Shown: positions 53,792 to 63,618 of the stretch, piece by piece | How the letters are laid out: each line of letters begins with the position of its first letter | Position numbering within the stretch: the first letter of the stretch is position 1 | Origin: Helicobacter pylori_CU | Lineage (GTDB): Bacteria > Campylobacterota > Campylobacteria > Campylobacterales > Helicobacteraceae | Reading direction: 5' to 3' | Length of the DNA stretch: 64,000 nt | NCBI RefSeq assembly: GCF_000259235.1 | Contig: NC_017733.1 | Location: 620,001 to 684,000 of the forward strand | The notes under the pieces: model-generated | What the model saw: only the letters and a program-made list of their open reading frames with translations | Database searches by the model: none | What the model was told of the DNA's origin: nothing | Program-made: the position numbers and the translations under genes

Positions 53792-54931
53792 CTAAAACCA
53801 TTCCCAAAGTTTAATCCCTTCAATAATATAAGATCCATTCTTGATAGACTGTATCAATATATTTCTAAAAATGTCTATATACCATTGATTAACACATATT
53901 TCTTTCATGTCAGGTAACTTAATATTTTCTAATGCCTTTCTAGGCACTTCAATAGTTAATCTTGATTTTCCGCTTAAGAAGTTATCGCTAACATTAAAGA
54001 TAAAATGGAATGTATTATCACGGAAATGATATTCAATCTTGTCAATTATGGCGGAAGTAAGATTTATCCCATTTACATTCTCTGCTTGATTGATAGTCTC
54101 TGCTTGATTTACATTCTCTGCTTGATTGATAGCACTTACAATAATATTTGATAGATTTATTTGATCTTGTGATAGTAACTTTTTTAAATCCTTTAAATTC
54201 TCATCATCCATGAAACAATAGTTAGTGCTCAATAAAGCATCACTAATAATTTTTTTACCAACTATCTTACCACTTTTTAAATCATCAGCAATTTCATTGA
54301 TTTTAATGTTTTGTTCAGAGCTTTGCCTATAGTGGTTGTCAATTGTTTTTATTCTATGCTTCTCTATCTCCACCGTTGTTTCCCAAGGTGCCAAACCTGG
54401 AGTAACTACCAAATTAATTGGCGGATAGTTTGTTGGATTATTAAGAGACTCAATAGCTTTTCCATGCAAAAAAGACCCTAATTTTAAAAGAGATTGAATA
54501 AAAGTCTTAGGGTTTGAAAGTTCAACACTTATAGAGTCCAATTCTTTCCCAAAATCATGACTTTTTGCACTTAGGAATTTTATCTCTTTTGTGTCGGTGT
54601 TTTGTGTGTCTTGCTTGTTTTCGCAATAACAAATCGCTGTTGGATTACAATGTATTTTGGCTAACACCAACAAGTAGTTTTTTAAATTAAATGTTGCACT
54701 CGGCCCGTTTTTATATACAAAAAACAAACTTTCGCTAGGTCCAATAAAAGTTTCAACAAACCCTATAAAATGACACTTATATTCTAAAAATTGTTTTAGT
54801 TGGGGTGAGTTGTTGTTGTTGGGGTTGTTAGGAGAATAGTCGTAAAAAAAGACTTCCCTAATAACCCCAAAAGGCGAGCCAATATCGTGTTTGATTTTGT
54901 TAAAAAGTATTTGCCATTCGCTTATTGCCAT
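53792..54931 (-). CDS. Protein of unknown function between xerH and the dif-like site
   Basis: 379 residues, AAGGA seven bases before the ATG. No signal peptide or membrane segment; composition is Asn-, Ile- and Lys-rich. Visible parts: a single YCYCENK-type Cys stretch, VVTPGLAPWETTVEIEKHRI around residue 180, and three copies of a six-residue unit near residue 275 (NQAENV, NQAETI, NQAENV). No family recognised. It starts 25 bases from the dif-like site. Asn/Ile richness differs from its neighbours, which would fit acquisition next to dif. Confidence 0.7.
   Translation of the reverse strand: MAISEWQILFNKIKHDIGSPFGVIREVFFYDYSPNNPNNNNSPQLKQFLEYKCHFIGFVETFIGPSESLFFVYKNGPSATFNLKNYLLVLAKIHCNPTAICYCENKQDTQNTDTKEIKFLSAKSHDFGKELDSISVELSNPKTFIQSLLKLGSFLHGKAIESLNNPTNYPPINLVVTPGLAPWETTVEIEKHRIKTIDNHYRQSSEQNIKINEIADDLKSGKIVGKKIISDALLSTNYCFMDDENLKDLKKLLSQDQINLSNIIVSAINQAENVNQAETINQAENVNGINLTSAIIDKIEYHFRDNTFHFIFNVSDNFLSGKSRLTIEVPRKALENIKLPDMKEICVNQWYIDIFRNILIQSIKNGSYIIEGIKLWEWF
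54074..54132 (-). repeat. 18-bp tandem repeat inside the unknown gene
   Basis: Three near-identical 18-base units (plus strand: tctgcttgattgatagtc and variants). In frame, they encode NQAENV/NQAETI units, so copy number can change without loss of frame. Confidence 0.75.
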
Positions 54932-54955
54932 TTGTTATTCCTTAAAATCTATTTT

Positions 54956-54995
54956 AGTTATGAAAACTGCACTTTTCAAACTTTTAACTCTAACC
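54956..54995. other. difH: Candidate difH, the XerH recombination site
   Basis: The 40-base stretch starting AGTTATGAAAACTGCA has inner arms TGAAAA and TTTTCA around the 6-base centre CTGCAC; on a wider scale GTTATGAAAAC faces a similar reverse complement, 12 of 16 positions matching. This arm-6 bp-arm layout, its position 1.3 kb from xerH and its intergenic location fit difH. It also resembles the published difH as I remember it, which I could not check. Confidence 0.65.
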
Positions 54996-55074
54996 ATTAT
55001 ACCACGCCATGCCACTAACTACAATATAAAATTCCAAACAAGATTAAAATCCCCCCTTTAAATAAAAATTCTTT

Positions 55075-56247
55075 TTATCCCTTTGATTTGACAAAGCGAG
55101 CGATGCGTTCAATCCCATTTTCAATCTGCTCTTCTGAGCATGCAAAAGACAAACGGACATAGCCTTCCAATCCAAAAGCCTTTCCAGGCACTAACGCCAC
55201 GCCTTCTTTTTCTAATAGCTCATGGCAAAATCGCATCGAATCCCCCCCACAAAGGCTACCGATATGGATAAACAAATAAAACGCCCCATCAGGTTTTAAA
55301 GCGTTCAGCCCTTCAATCGCATTGATTTTTTCGTGGGCTAAATGACAGCGCTTTTCAAAAGCCTGACGCATCGTTTCAATTTCCTTATCCACTAACCCTT
55401 CAAGCGCCACAATAGAAGCCATTTGCGTGATAGAATTGATATTGGAAGTGCATTGGCTTTGCAAGTTATTCATCAATTTGACTAATTTTTTATCCTTGCT
55501 CGCCGCATAGCCCATACGCCAGCCTGTCATCGCTACTGACTTGCTCAAGCCATTAATGGTAATGGTGCGTTTTTTCATCTCTTCACTCACCGCCGCGCAA
55601 GAAACAAACTCCCCCTTATAAACAAGCTTTTCATAAATTTCATCGCTAAGCACCCAAATTGGAGTGTCTTTTAAAACTTCGCCTAAAGCCTCTAATTCCG
55701 CCTTACTATAAAGCATGCCGGTAGGGTTTGATGGAGTGGTGAGAATGAGCATTTTCGTTTTGGGGCTTAAGGCGTCTTTAAGCTGCTTAGGGGTGATTTT
55801 AAAATGGCTTTTTTCATCAGTTTGAATGAATTGACTCACCCCTCCGCTGTATTTCACAAGCTCAGGGTAAGTTACCCAAAAAGGTACAGGGATAATCACC
55901 TCATCGCCCTCCCCTATTAAGGTCTGAATCGCGTTGAACAGGCTTTGCTTAGCGCCATTGCTCACTAAAATTTCACTCGGTTCATAATCCAAGTTGTTTT
56001 CTTTTTTCAATTTAAAAGCGATCGCTTTGAGTAATTCAGGGATACCAGCCACTGGAGTGTATTTGGTGAAGCCGTCATTTAGGGCTTTTATAGCCGCATC
56101 TTTAATCGCTTGTGGGGTGTCAAAATCAGGCTCGCCCGCTGAAAAACTTAAAATATCTTTTCCTTGCGATTTCAATTCTTTAGCGAGCGTGCTGATAGCG
56201 ATCGTTGTGGATTCTGAAAGGGATTGGATTTTAGAGGAATATAACAT
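55075..56247 (-). CDS. aspB: Aspartate aminotransferase (class I, PLP)
   Basis: 390 residues. PLP Lys in the family motif NGLSKSVAMTGWRMGY, substrate and PLP contacts in SNGAKQSLFNA, TPSNPTGMLYSKAE and LSDEIYE. It interconverts aspartate/oxaloacetate with glutamate/2-oxoglutarate; broader specificity is common. It stands alone, upstream of the 379-residue gene and xerH on the same strand, with the dif-like site in the gap. Confidence 0.92.
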   Translation of the reverse strand: MLYSSKIQSLSESTTIAISTLAKELKSQGKDILSFSAGEPDFDTPQAIKDAAIKALNDGFTKYTPVAGIPELLKAIAFKLKKENNLDYEPSEILVSNGAKQSLFNAIQTLIGEGDEVIIPVPFWVTYPELVKYSGGVSQFIQTDEKSHFKITPKQLKDALSPKTKMLILTTPSNPTGMLYSKAELEALGEVLKDTPIWVLSDEIYEKLVYKGEFVSCAAVSEEMKKRTITINGLSKSVAMTGWRMGYAASKDKKLVKLMNNLQSQCTSNINSITQMASIVALEGLVDKEIETMRQAFEKRCHLAHEKINAIEGLNALKPDGAFYLFIHIGSLCGGDSMRFCHELLEKEGVALVPGKAFGLEGYVRLSFACSEEQIENGIERIARFVKSKG

Positions 56248-56405
56248 GCTTAATCCTTGTTAAATTTTTGAACTATCATAACATGATCAAAAAGATTTTA
56301 ATTCTAATTTTCAAAAAACTTTCAAAAATGTTTCAAAAGAAAGCGGTGGTTTATGCAAGAAAACTCTAATTGAAAATCCAATTAGAGAAAAACAAGCGTT
56401 TTAAA

Positions 56406-57218
56406 TCAGAAATTGTAACGATACCCTACATAAAGGCTGTATTGACGGCGGTAAGTGAAGCTCAAATTCCCATGGTTAAAATAATAAACATTGATAGTAG
56501 GAATCTTCACGCCAAAGTCAAATTCTTGATGCCGGCCAATATGGGTGCGGATCCCTAAATTAAAAAGGAACTGGAAAATCGCCGGATCAAGGCTATAGGA
56601 AGTGTGCTTATAAGGGCTTTTAGTTTCCAAAAAGGCCCCTGTCGTATTACCCCAAGAGTTGCCCGCGATTTGAGCCCCAAAAAAGAAACCAAAACTCGCA
56701 TCTTCTTTATTGATGACATTGTATAAAGTGTCAATACCCACACCATAAGTGAACATGTCAGACAGATTGCCCATTGTCCCTACTTTGGTCGCGCATGGTT
56801 GGTGAAGCTCACACACCCCACCATTATCTGATGTCAAAGCGTTCGCTCCAAACACGGCATGCCCATAATCCATAAAGCCGTAATAACGGGCACCAAACCA
56901 TCTCTTCTCCCCGAAAAACTGCTTATAACCCACAGTAAGCCCTAATCCTTGCATAACGGCTAGATAGTCGGTTTTACCCACAGGGAACTTAGGGTAGTTA
57001 AATTCACTGCTTTTGGGGGGGTTTTTAACGCTTTGCGAAGCCTGACCGACTTGATAGCTAATCCCCAGATACCAAGCGTTTTTCTCACCTTTCACTGCTT
57101 TATACTCTTTTGGTTTTTCCAATTGCTTTTGCACTTCTGTGCTACCTTCTGCTGCCAAAAGACTATGACCTAACACTACCGATAAACAGAGCGTTTTAAA
57201 CACTACAAACTTTTTCAT
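56406..57218 (-). CDS. horF: Outer membrane protein, HorF-like
   Basis: 270 residues. Signal peptide (MKKFVVFKTLCLSVVLGHSLLA), a short N-terminal region starting WYLGISYQVGQASQSV, and the C-terminal barrel typical of H. pylori Hop/Hor proteins, ending in Phe (LYVGYRYNF). Two cysteines in one loop (GVCELHQPC). Size and locus fit HorF (family 1 OMP); the exact name is from memory of gene order. Function unproven; other members are porins or adhesins. Confidence 0.75.
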   Translation of the reverse strand: MKKFVVFKTLCLSVVLGHSLLAAEGSTEVQKQLEKPKEYKAVKGEKNAWYLGISYQVGQASQSVKNPPKSSEFNYPKFPVGKTDYLAVMQGLGLTVGYKQFFGEKRWFGARYYGFMDYGHAVFGANALTSDNGGVCELHQPCATKVGTMGNLSDMFTYGVGIDTLYNVINKEDASFGFFFGAQIAGNSWGNTTGAFLETKSPYKHTSYSLDPAIFQFLFNLGIRTHIGRHQEFDFGVKIPTINVYYFNHGNLSFTYRRQYSLYVGYRYNF

Positions 57219-57302
57219 ACAACATTTTTCCTTCTAAAAGTCTACATTTCGTATAATAATAACATAATAATCTATAAAAAACCTAAATTCTTAAGAAAAA
57301 CA

Positions 57303-57336
57303 CCCCTAAAACTTAAAATTTTAAATTTTCTAGGGG
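57303..57336 (-). terminator. Possible bidirectional terminator near the restriction gene
   Basis: CCCCTA and TAGGGG enclose an AT palindrome (about 22 bases). On the minus strand it is followed by TGTTTTT, and on the plus strand by GTTTTAG. It lies about 120 bases after the stop of the restriction-modification gene. Confidence 0.5.
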
Positions 57337-57457
57337 GTTTTAGCGGTTTTGGCTCTGCGATTTTTCTGTTTTTGGGGGGATTTTGGGATAAGGGGCATAA
57401 AAAGCGTTTGTTTTTGCACCCTCTTATACCCTTTTTATTCTTTTTGTTGTTGGCTAT

Positions 57458-60400
57458 TCACTCAAACCTCTTTTCGCTGATCTTTTCAATCAAATCCACG
57501 CTTTTTACCGAAAGGGTGATGACCCTACAAAGGAGTTCAAAAACATATTTGCCGCCGGCGTAATCGTTCGGGTTGTTTTCAATCAAGCTTTCTTTATCGG
57601 TAGTGATTGAATAGCGTTCGATCACCCAGTCAATCGCGCTTTTGCCATTCACCACATAGTCAAAGGCTTTTTTGGGGATATTAGTGATGGTGATATGGTG
57701 GTTATAAATGATGCGATCCCCTTTTTTATCCTTTTTCATTTGAACCACATCATAATAACCCTCCACTTCGGCGTTCTCTAGTAGGTTATGTTTAACGCTT
57801 GTGTGCATTTCCCCGCTCTCATAGTTCAGGTGCAATTCGGCTAATTCTTTGCCAAGCATAGAGAGTTCTTTAAAGTCTTCGCTCAAAGCGATTCGCGGCG
57901 CTTCTTTGGCGAGGGAGTTTTTGTATTTTTCCAAATAGCCTTTATGGTGGAAAATCGCATAAATGTAATAAAAAATCTCTTCTTCAGTAATAGCATTATC
58001 TTTATAATGCCTCCTGAAGAGGTTGAGCGCATAGCCGCTGATAGCGTTATAGCGATTCCCCAGATCATCGTAATAATACAAGGGATAAGCTTGATTGTTT
58101 GCCATTGTTTGGGCGTCAGTAATCTCGTTTGCAATCAAGCAAGAAAAATTTCTTGAAGCCATTGAACTTGTATTGATCACCACATTACGCGCGCCTTTAT
58201 CCGGGAAAATTTTGGGCAATTGACATTGTTCTTCATTTAAATTTTTATCCCAATAAAGCCATTGTTTGTTAAAAGGGCGATACAAGGACAACCTCATGCG
58301 CTCCATGCCGCTTTCTGGCAGGTTTTCATTTTTAATGAGTTTGTTTTTCAAACTATCAGTCCATGCGATTTTCGTTTGATCGGTGGTGATTTCTTGATCG
58401 TTTAGGTGCTTGTAGCGATCGGCTGGTTTGATACCTTTATCTTTAGCCGTGCGTTGTTTGAAAGCTTCCCTAAAAACCTCATTGAAGCGCTTCAAATCAG
58501 CGTTATAAGTTTCAATGCATCTTTGCACCGATTGCATTAAAGCGTTTGGCGAAAAGTTATACACCCAAGGATCACGCCCGCTCACCACACCGCCAGAATT
58601 GATGTCAAAAATGCTGTCGTTTTGGAGTTTTTTGTCTCTTTTTAAAGGGATGAGTTTTTCAAAATCGTCATTCCTTTGGTTGATCCAATCGCCTTTATCA
58701 TTCGGGGTGATTTCCTTAAAAGGCACAGATTCCAAATTTTCAAAACCCGCGAGCAAGTGGAGTTTGGCTTCTCTTTTCAAGTAATCTCCCACTTCGTAGT
58801 AAAAAATCGTATTATTGGGAACGTCCTTATCTTTCACAAAAAAGATAATCGCTACCGTCGCCCTCGATCCGCTATCAAAGATTTTCCCTCCCTCTTTTCT
58901 TGACACTTCCCCTGAAGTGTGCTGATTCCCCCTCAAATTCAGCACGTAAAGACGCGAAAATTCTTGTGCCACGCATTTTCTGAACCCGTCCGCGCTTTTA
59001 GAGTCAATGAAGCTCCCGTTCACCACAAAGCCTACCACCCCTTTATCTTTAAGAAGATCGCTCGCCATGCGTATTGACTGAATGAGCGTGTCTCGTGTGG
59101 TTGCCCCCACTTTTGCGGTGGAATTTTTGCCATAAGCTTCATAAACCCATTTTTCAAGCTTAGGGTGTTTGAGGTTCTGGTTGTTATCGTTTTCGCTTTT
59201 AGCGCCACTTGAATAAGGCGGGTTGCCGATGATGACTCTAATGTTTTGCTTTTCCATAGTGGTTTTGATTTCTTGGTTTTCTTTCAAATCTTCAAAGCCA
59301 GGGATTACCCCCTTATCGCTTTTCTCTTCTAAATAATCCAAGCTGTCCGTGAGCGCGATGTTTTTGAAATTTTTTAACGAGCTGTCCCTATTTTGCGCGG
59401 CTTGGGTGATATTGATTAAAGCGATATAATAAGATAAAAGCACGATGTCAAAAGCGAACAAATTTTTTTGAAATTTCTCTTTTAAGGCTTCATCGCTAAT
59501 GAGCGCGTTTTCTTTAGAAAGCAACCGGGCGATAAAACTCCCGGTGCCGGTGAAGGGGTCAAAAATCGTGATATTTTTATCGTTAAAATCCGTGTTGAAA
59601 TGCTTTTTCAAAATGCCGTTAGTGGCCCTTAAGATGAAATCCACCACCTCTATAGGCGTATAAACGATCCCTAGTTTTTCGCTCTGCTTTCTAAAGGCTT
59701 CTTTAAAGAAAGTGTTGTAGAGATTTTTAATGAGTTCTTGCTGGCTTTTTTGGCTTTTGGCGTGTGTTGCTTCTGTTTTCACGCTTTCATAGAGGTTTTT
59801 AAGATCTTTAGTTTCTCCCTCTAATCCTAAATCGGAGAGTTTTAAAACCATTTTATCCAAGGCTTTTGCGATAGGGTTTTGAATATTGTCCCCAAAAATC
59901 GCATCAAAAATGGGCTTAGTGATGATGTGAGAAGTGATCATATCCAAGGCTTCCTCTTCTTTGATGCTTTGATGGATATTGCCTCTTAACGAAGTTAAAA
60001 AGTTTTCAAAAATTTCAGGGTTTTTGCCAAAAATCATTTTTAGGCGGTTGTTCAAGGTTTTTGCGATGTTGCCCGTTTTTTTGGCGAAATTTTCCCAATA
60101 ATTCCTGTCCCCTAATTTAGTGGGCATGACGTTATACACAGCGTCCGCTAGATCTTGCAATAAGATAGCGTCAAAAAGGGTTTTTTCATCGTTTTGCTTT
60201 TTGCCATCATCGCTCCCGAAGATTTTGATTTTTTCTTTAAAAGTGGCTTCATCAACCAAGCTTGAATCATGGCTTCTTAAGGCTTTTAGCACTTTCCAAA
60301 TGTTTTGGAAATTGGTGTTTTTGACGGCTTCATCCAGGTTTTTAATTTCACTCTCTTCTAAAGCGATAGGCAAAATGATATAGCCTCTTTTCTTGTTTTT

Positions 60401-62239
60401 AGCTTTTCGCATCACCCTACCCACCGCTTGGATAATATCCACCATCGCGCTTTTGCCATCAAAAAAGATAACGCTATCAAGCGCTGGGACATCCACCCCT
60501 TCGCTCAAACACCTGGCGTTGCTTAAAACCTTGCAAGTGTTGGGTTGGAATTGGTTCAAGTTTTCTAATTTTTCAAGCCTCTCCTTACAATTCATGGTGC
60601 CATCAACATGATCGATTGTGATTTGTAGGTTTTTAAAACTCTTTTTCTTCAGCTCTTCATCATAGCATTCCATAATCGTTTCAAAGGAGTCTTTAATGTT
60701 CTTGCTCGTGTTAATGCTTTTACAAAAGTTTATGGCTCTTTGAGAAGGAGCGGTGTCGTATTGGTTTTGCAAGTTGTGATCTTCTTTGTTTTCATTGTTT
60801 AAAGCGATTAAATCCTGTTTGGCTAACCCTTTATGCGTGCCAACGATCTTACACACAAATTCGTTATTAATAAGCTTTTTATCTAATTTAGTGCCTTCGG
60901 CTTTGAGCTGGCTGATCTTCTTATTCACGCTGTTAGTAACGCCGCTTAAATTTTCTGAACGCACCGCTAAAATGATGACTTTGTAATCGGTTAAGAGATC
61001 TAAAGCGATCGCTCTTTCAAAATTGAGCGTATAGATTTCTTCGCCAAAAGTCTGCACATCGTCCATTGAATAGATAACATTATCGCTCTCTTTGGCTTTA
61101 GCTTTGGAACTTTCGCTATAAATTTTAGGCGTAGCGGTCATGTAAAGGCGTTTTTTAGCTTTGATATTTTCATCGCTGTGGCAAAGCGTGAAAGCGTTTT
61201 TATCGTCCCTTTCATTACTAGAATACATAGCCCCTACCGTTCTGTGGGCTTCATCGCAAATAATGAGATCGATTTCTTTTAAACCCGCTTCTTGCGCTTC
61301 TTTAATACGCAACGCGCTTTGATAAGTTGAAAAGATAATGAAGCGCTTGTTTTCTTTTTGCGCTTTTTCATAAGTGCTTAAAATGTCTTCCAGGCGAGTG
61401 GAGGGCTTTAAAGGGAGCTCAGAAAATTTAATATCGTCATTGTCTTCGTTCTTGCTTTGCCCGGTTTTATTATCGCTGCACACGATAGAAGCGTAAAAAG
61501 GCTCGCTTTTTTCTTGCGCGTATTCTCTAAAGGTTTGAGAAAGCAAGGCGATGCTTGGCGCTAGAAAAAGCGTGATCTTGGGATCTAAAGCTTCCATGAT
61601 TTTTAAAGAAGTGTAGGTTTTGCCGGTCCCGCATGCCATAATGAGCTTGCCTCTAGCGTTTTTAGGGTCAGAAAAATACTTTTTAGTTTCTTCAATCGCT
61701 TCTGTTTGGTGAGAGCGCGGCCTTTTCTTATCGCATAAGGGGATTTCGTCTTCGGTTTTTGTGGGATCAAACTTTTCCCAATCAATGCGAGAATAGATAA
61801 AATCCTCTTCAGTGATTTCATCAATGTCAATCCCCATTCCTGTGCTTCTGATTTGTTCAATTGCTTTAAGAGCTTCAGAGGTTAAATTAGAAGTGGAGAT
61901 GATGATCCCTTTTTTAAACTTGACCTCCCCCACCCCGCTTTGCAATTGGGTTAAAAAAGGTGAAATGTCGTTATACGAGATGCTGTTTTGATGGAATTTG
62001 CATTGCACGGCGATGCATTCTTTGTTTGAGGTCGTAATGACTATATCAATCCCCTTATCGCGCTCCTTCCCCCTTAATTCCCAATCATACCAAAGATCAA
62101 TAGACTCGTATTCATTAGCGCTGTCATGCTCTAATAAAAATTGCTTAGAAATTTTTTCAAACAAGCTCCCTTTATGGCGAAGGTTAGGTATGGCATGCAG
62201 TTTTTCTTTGATGAGTTCGTAGGCGCTGATTTCTTGCAT
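57458..62239 (-). CDS. Type ISP restriction-modification enzyme (nuclease-helicase-methyltransferase in one chain)
   Basis: 1593 residues, AAGGA seven bases before the ATG. Order of domains: Mrr-like nuclease (about 25-150; GID65, then Q79-C-K81 as the PD-(D/Q)xK site), superfamily 2 helicase (Walker A CGTGKT at 203-208, DEAH at 329-332, TATP at 368-371, motif VI QAVGRVMRK at 604-612), a helical coupler (about 690-850), N6-adenine methyltransferase (TPIEVVDF about 861; DPFTGTGSF at 894-902; NPPY at 1006-1009) and a long C-terminal region (about 1050-1593) that should read the target sequence. This is the LlaBIII/LlaGI type: the enzyme methylates one strand of its site and, on unmethylated DNA, translocates with ATP and cuts on convergent collision. 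All key residues are intact. No separate specificity gene. Confidence 0.9.
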   Translation of the reverse strand: MQEISAYELIKEKLHAIPNLRHKGSLFEKISKQFLLEHDSANEYESIDLWYDWELRGKERDKGIDIVITTSNKECIAVQCKFHQNSISYNDISPFLTQLQSGVGEVKFKKGIIISTSNLTSEALKAIEQIRSTGMGIDIDEITEEDFIYSRIDWEKFDPTKTEDEIPLCDKKRPRSHQTEAIEETKKYFSDPKNARGKLIMACGTGKTYTSLKIMEALDPKITLFLAPSIALLSQTFREYAQEKSEPFYASIVCSDNKTGQSKNEDNDDIKFSELPLKPSTRLEDILSTYEKAQKENKRFIIFSTYQSALRIKEAQEAGLKEIDLIICDEAHRTVGAMYSSNERDDKNAFTLCHSDENIKAKKRLYMTATPKIYSESSKAKAKESDNVIYSMDDVQTFGEEIYTLNFERAIALDLLTDYKVIILAVRSENLSGVTNSVNKKISQLKAEGTKLDKKLINNEFVCKIVGTHKGLAKQDLIALNNENKEDHNLQNQYDTAPSQRAINFCKSINTSKNIKDSFETIMECYDEELKKKSFKNLQITIDHVDGTMNCKERLEKLENLNQFQPNTCKVLSNARCLSEGVDVPALDSVIFFDGKSAMVDIIQAVGRVMRKAKNKKRGYIILPIALEESEIKNLDEAVKNTNFQNIWKVLKALRSHDSSLVDEATFKEKIKIFGSDDGKKQNDEKTLFDAILLQDLADAVYNVMPTKLGDRNYWENFAKKTGNIAKTLNNRLKMIFGKNPEIFENFLTSLRGNIHQSIKEEEALDMITSHIITKPIFDAIFGDNIQNPIAKALDKMVLKLSDLGLEGETKDLKNLYESVKTEATHAKSQKSQQELIKNLYNTFFKEAFRKQSEKLGIVYTPIEVVDFILRATNGILKKHFNTDFNDKNITIFDPFTGTGSFIARLLSKENALISDEALKEKFQKNLFAFDIVLLSYYIALINITQAAQNRDSSLKNFKNIALTDSLDYLEEKSDKGVIPGFEDLKENQEIKTTMEKQNIRVIIGNPPYSSGAKSENDNNQNLKHPKLEKWVYEAYGKNSTAKVGATTRDTLIQSIRMASDLLKDKGVVGFVVNGSFIDSKSADGFRKCVAQEFSRLYVLNLRGNQHTSGEVSRKEGGKIFDSGSRATVAIIFFVKDKDVPNNTIFYYEVGDYLKREAKLHLLAGFENLESVPFKEITPNDKGDWINQRNDDFEKLIPLKRDKKLQNDSIFDINSGGVVSGRDPWVYNFSPNALMQSVQRCIETYNADLKRFNEVFREAFKQRTAKDKGIKPADRYKHLNDQEITTDQTKIAWTDSLKNKLIKNENLPESGMERMRLSLYRPFNKQWLYWDKNLNEEQCQLPKIFPDKGARNVVINTSSMASRNFSCLIANEITDAQTMANNQAYPLYYYDDLGNRYNAISGYALNLFRRHYKDNAITEEEIFYYIYAIFHHKGYLEKYKNSLAKEAPRIALSEDFKELSMLGKELAELHLNYESGEMHTSVKHNLLENAEVEGYYDVVQMKKDKKGDRIIYNHHITITNIPKKAFDYVVNGKSAIDWVIERYSITTDKESLIENNPNDYAGGKYVFELLCRVITLSVKSVDLIEKISEKRFE

Positions 62240-62316
62240 TTTTCATTCCTTATAATAGTGTTATAAAGTTTTACATTATATAAAAAGATGTTGAAAGATG
62301 GGGTTAAAAAGGCTTT

Positions 62317-63618
62317 TTATTCAGCGCTTTTTAAAGCTTTAGCGATGAGTTCTAAAGGGTGCAAAAATTGTGGGGTGTTAGGGTCATCTAAAGACTTTAA
62401 GGCGTTGTTAAGCTGCATGTGGCATGCCCCACATTCTGCACTCAAAATTCTAGCTTTGGTGCCCATGATTTCTTTAGCCCTAAGAAGCCCCACTTTTAAA
62501 GAAAATCCCGCCTTCTCGGTTTGCATGGTAATCCCCCCAAAACCGCAACAATTGTCCGGCATTTCTTTAATTTCATAATGCGCATTGAGCAAGTTTCGCA
62601 CTTCTTTGTGAGCGTTTAGGGTTTTTTTAGCATGGCAAGGGTTATGATAGGTGATAACCTCTTTTTTTTCTTTAGGGATTTTTTCTAAAAGACTTTTTAA
62701 AGGGGTGTGTTTCTCTAAAAACACGCTCGCCAGATAGATTTTTGACGTGATCTTTTCCAAGCGCTTCACATACAAATCCTTATCTTTTTGGTCTAAAAAC
62801 ACCTTATAGTAATCGTTGATGAGCATGCTAGCGCATGTGGCTTCAGGCACAACGATCGCATCCACTCCATCTAAATAGCTTTCAAAACATTCTATGTTTT
62901 TTTTCACTAAAAAAAGCGTGGTGTCTTTATCGCCGGTGAAATACGCAGGCGCTGAGCAGCATTCTTGCTTAGGGATGATCGCTTGAATGTTGAGCTTTTC
63001 TAAAATATACAACAAGCTTTCCCCCACTTGCTGGTAATGGTAATTGCTCAAGCATCCTATAAAAATGGCCACTTTTTGAATGGGGTTTTCTAAAGGCTTC
63101 ATTTCTGCATGTTTTTGTAAAAAGCTTTTTTGATTTAAGGGAGGCAGAGCGCTTTTTTTGAAGCGTTTGAACAAGCCTTTAAACACCACTCTAGGCTCTA
63201 AACTATCCCCTACTTGCTTGAAGATACAAGGGGCTAAAAAATGCGCAGTTGAAAACACCCTATCCATTTTTTTGCGGTTTTTTAAAAGGGAAAAATAGGA
63301 TTTTTTATACCAAGCGATGCCGTGCTTTTGAGCGATTTTTTCTCTGGCTTTTTCTATTAAGGTGTCTATGGGCAAATGAAAGGGGCAAATTTCCACGCAA
63401 GCGGTGCATAAAAAACAAGTTTCTAAAAGGTGTTTTAAATTCGTGTCTAATTGGAGCTTGTTTTGAGCGTTTAGGCGCATCAAATCTAAAAAGCCTCTAG
63501 GCGAAGTCGCCTCGTCTTTATGAATGCGGTATATGGTGCAACCTGGCACGCACTTAGCGCATTTAACGCAAGCGTCCCCTACTTCTTCAAAGATATTTCC
63601 ATTAATATTTTCATTCAT
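62317..63618 (-). CDS. FeS/CCG-domain oxidoreductase subunit (GlpC/GlcF-like)
   Basis: 433 residues. Two 4Fe-4S clusters at the N-terminus (CVKCAKCVPGC and CFLCTACVEICP), then two cysteine-rich CCG domains (CLSNYHYQQVG with a CC in KQECCSAPAYF, and NPCHAKK with DNCCGFGG). This is the plan of GlpC, GlcF and related subunits that pass electrons from a flavin dehydrogenase to the quinone pool. In the reference strain it is labelled glpC, but no GlpA/GlpB partner is nearby; a glycolate- or lactate-oxidase role is equally possible. Overlaps hemN by four bases (ATGA). Confidence 0.8.
   Translation of the reverse strand: MNENINGNIFEEVGDACVKCAKCVPGCTIYRIHKDEATSPRGFLDLMRLNAQNKLQLDTNLKHLLETCFLCTACVEICPFHLPIDTLIEKAREKIAQKHGIAWYKKSYFSLLKNRKKMDRVFSTAHFLAPCIFKQVGDSLEPRVVFKGLFKRFKKSALPPLNQKSFLQKHAEMKPLENPIQKVAIFIGCLSNYHYQQVGESLLYILEKLNIQAIIPKQECCSAPAYFTGDKDTTLFLVKKNIECFESYLDGVDAIVVPEATCASMLINDYYKVFLDQKDKDLYVKRLEKITSKIYLASVFLEKHTPLKSLLEKIPKEKKEVITYHNPCHAKKTLNAHKEVRNLLNAHYEIKEMPDNCCGFGGITMQTEKAGFSLKVGLLRAKEIMGTKARILSAECGACHMQLNNALKSLDDPNTPQFLHPLELIAKALKSAE

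Noticed and set aside
54074..54132. Short regular repeats considered as a CRISPR array
   Set aside because: Units are directly adjacent with no spacers and lie in frame within a coding gene.
60120..62222. Several plus-strand frames of 60-90 codons opposite the restriction-modification gene
   Set aside because: Shadows of one long, motif-complete gene; no ribosome-binding sites.
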